From contig NZ_NTMR01000009.1 of assembly GCF_002307495.1 (NCBI RefSeq), positions 1 through 64,000 on the forward strand: DNA of 64,000 nucleotides, in the 5' to 3' direction. This DNA comes from Pseudomonas abyssi. GTDB taxonomy: Bacteria; Pseudomonadota; Gammaproteobacteria; Pseudomonadales; Pseudomonadaceae. Of the stretch, positions 63,473-64,000 are shown in pieces. Position 1 is the first letter of the stretch. Each line of letters starts with the position of its first letter. The notes under the pieces were generated by a model. That model ran no database searches and was not told where the DNA came from. It saw only the letters and a list, made by a program, of their open reading frames with translations. Both the position numbers and the translations under genes were made by a program.

Positions 63473-64000
63473 TTAATCCAGCCCGAGCATCCCGCGCAGT
63501 GTGGACAGCTCCTCAGCCAGGACGGTGACCGGCCCGACCAATGCACGGCGATCGCGTTCGCTGACCTTGTCGTAGGTCTGGAAGCCTTTGCTGGCGTCGC
63601 CTTGGCTCAGGTGGTAGTTGGCCAAGGTGTCATCAAGCGCAGCAAAGTTGCTTTCGATACGCGCAACAAAGGCCGGATCGTCCTGCTCGACCAACGGTTT
63701 GACCAGCTCAAAGATTTTCTTGGAGCCATCCAGGTTGCCCTGAAAATCCCACAGGTCGGTATGGCTGTAGCGATCTTCCTCACCGGAGACCTTGGTCGCA
63801 GCCACTTCTTCCATCAGCGCGGCAGCGCCACCGACCACCGCTTCCGGCGGGAAGGTCAGCCCCTGCACGCGCTGCTCCAGGTCATTCACATCGACCATCA
63901 GGCGCTCGGCATAGGCATCCAGGCCCTCGGTGCTGCGCTCATGGAACAGGCCGTACTCCAGCCGGTGAAAACCGGTAAAGGTCGGATCCTGCACGCCATT
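63473..64000 (-). CDS. EfeO/imelysin-family iron-uptake protein (partial)
   Basis: The last ~175 residues of a protein that runs off the window. The HxxE-type motif GFHRLEYGLF, YSHTDLWDFQGNLDGSKKIFELVKPL and the C-terminal ELSTLRGMLGLD match M75/EfeO. Likely periplasmic iron- or copper-binding component of EfeUOB. The N-terminus, which would show a cupredoxin domain or not, is outside. Confidence 0.85.
   Translation of the reverse strand, partial: NGVQDPTFTGFHRLEYGLFHERSTEGLDAYAERLMVDVNDLEQRVQGLTFPPEAVVGGAAALMEEVAATKVSGEEDRYSHTDLWDFQGNLDGSKKIFELVKPLVEQDDPAFVARIESNFAALDDTLANYHLSQGDASKGFQTYDKVSERDRRALVGPVTVLAEELSTLRGMLGLD

Overview
The window is a GC-rich chromosomal segment of a Pseudomonadaceae bacterium. 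The algB-kinB pair, the ccoNOQP-ccoGHIS-anr-apt order and the dcd/apbC pair are all typical of Pseudomonas sensu lato. I infer a Pseudomonas/Halopseudomonas-type organism but cannot fix the species. No rRNA, tRNA, CRISPR array or intact insertion sequence was seen.

Layout. 1-9.8 kb: REP-like palindromes, an OsmC-YcaO fusion protein, a complete FecI-FecR-TonB receptor cell-surface signalling module behind a candidate Fur box, a PAS-GAF-GGDEF diguanylate cyclase and an epoxide-hydrolase-like enzyme. 9.8-20 kb: an accessory region that is decaying or was acquired. It holds a permease remnant, a probable orphan integron cassette array (RloC-like anticodon nuclease plus a SRPBCC protein, with attC-like sites and an attI-like leader but no integrase), a membrane-anchored Mrr-type nuclease, a twice-frameshifted P-loop ATPase, a gene with an in-frame stop and several small exported or housecleaning proteins. 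20-30 kb: small metabolic and regulatory genes (methyltransferase, NADAR, NIT-domain chemoreceptor, PaiB, GFA, SatD/DUF3307-like pair, LOG, AraC regulator with a LysE exporter).

30-43.7 kb: the algB-kinB alginate two-component operon, divergent from a BON-domain gene that has a near-perfect sigma-54 promoter; a TorF-type porin; dcd; apbC/mrp; a TRAP transporter (dctP divergent from dctQM) followed by a chemoreceptor; and an alpha/beta hydrolase. 43.7-54 kb: the cbb3 cytochrome oxidase operon ccoNOQP, its assembly operon ccoGHIS with a SafE-type exporter, then anr and apt. hemN, which usually sits before anr in this lineage, is absent. 54-64 kb: a BacNav-type voltage-gated sodium channel, a LuxR-type response regulator tail-to-tail with a hybrid histidine kinase, a CurA-like reductase, glpD divergent from ybaK-glpK, inverted REP elements and the 3' part of an efeO-like gene.

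The genes fall into three themes: respiration and redox control (cco, anr, glpD/glpK), envelope signalling and chemotaxis (FecIR, algB-kinB, two MCPs, diguanylate cyclase), and defence or accessory cargo (RloC, Mrr-like nuclease). The cassette-borne RloC with its strongly translated 17-codon leader is the most unusual feature.
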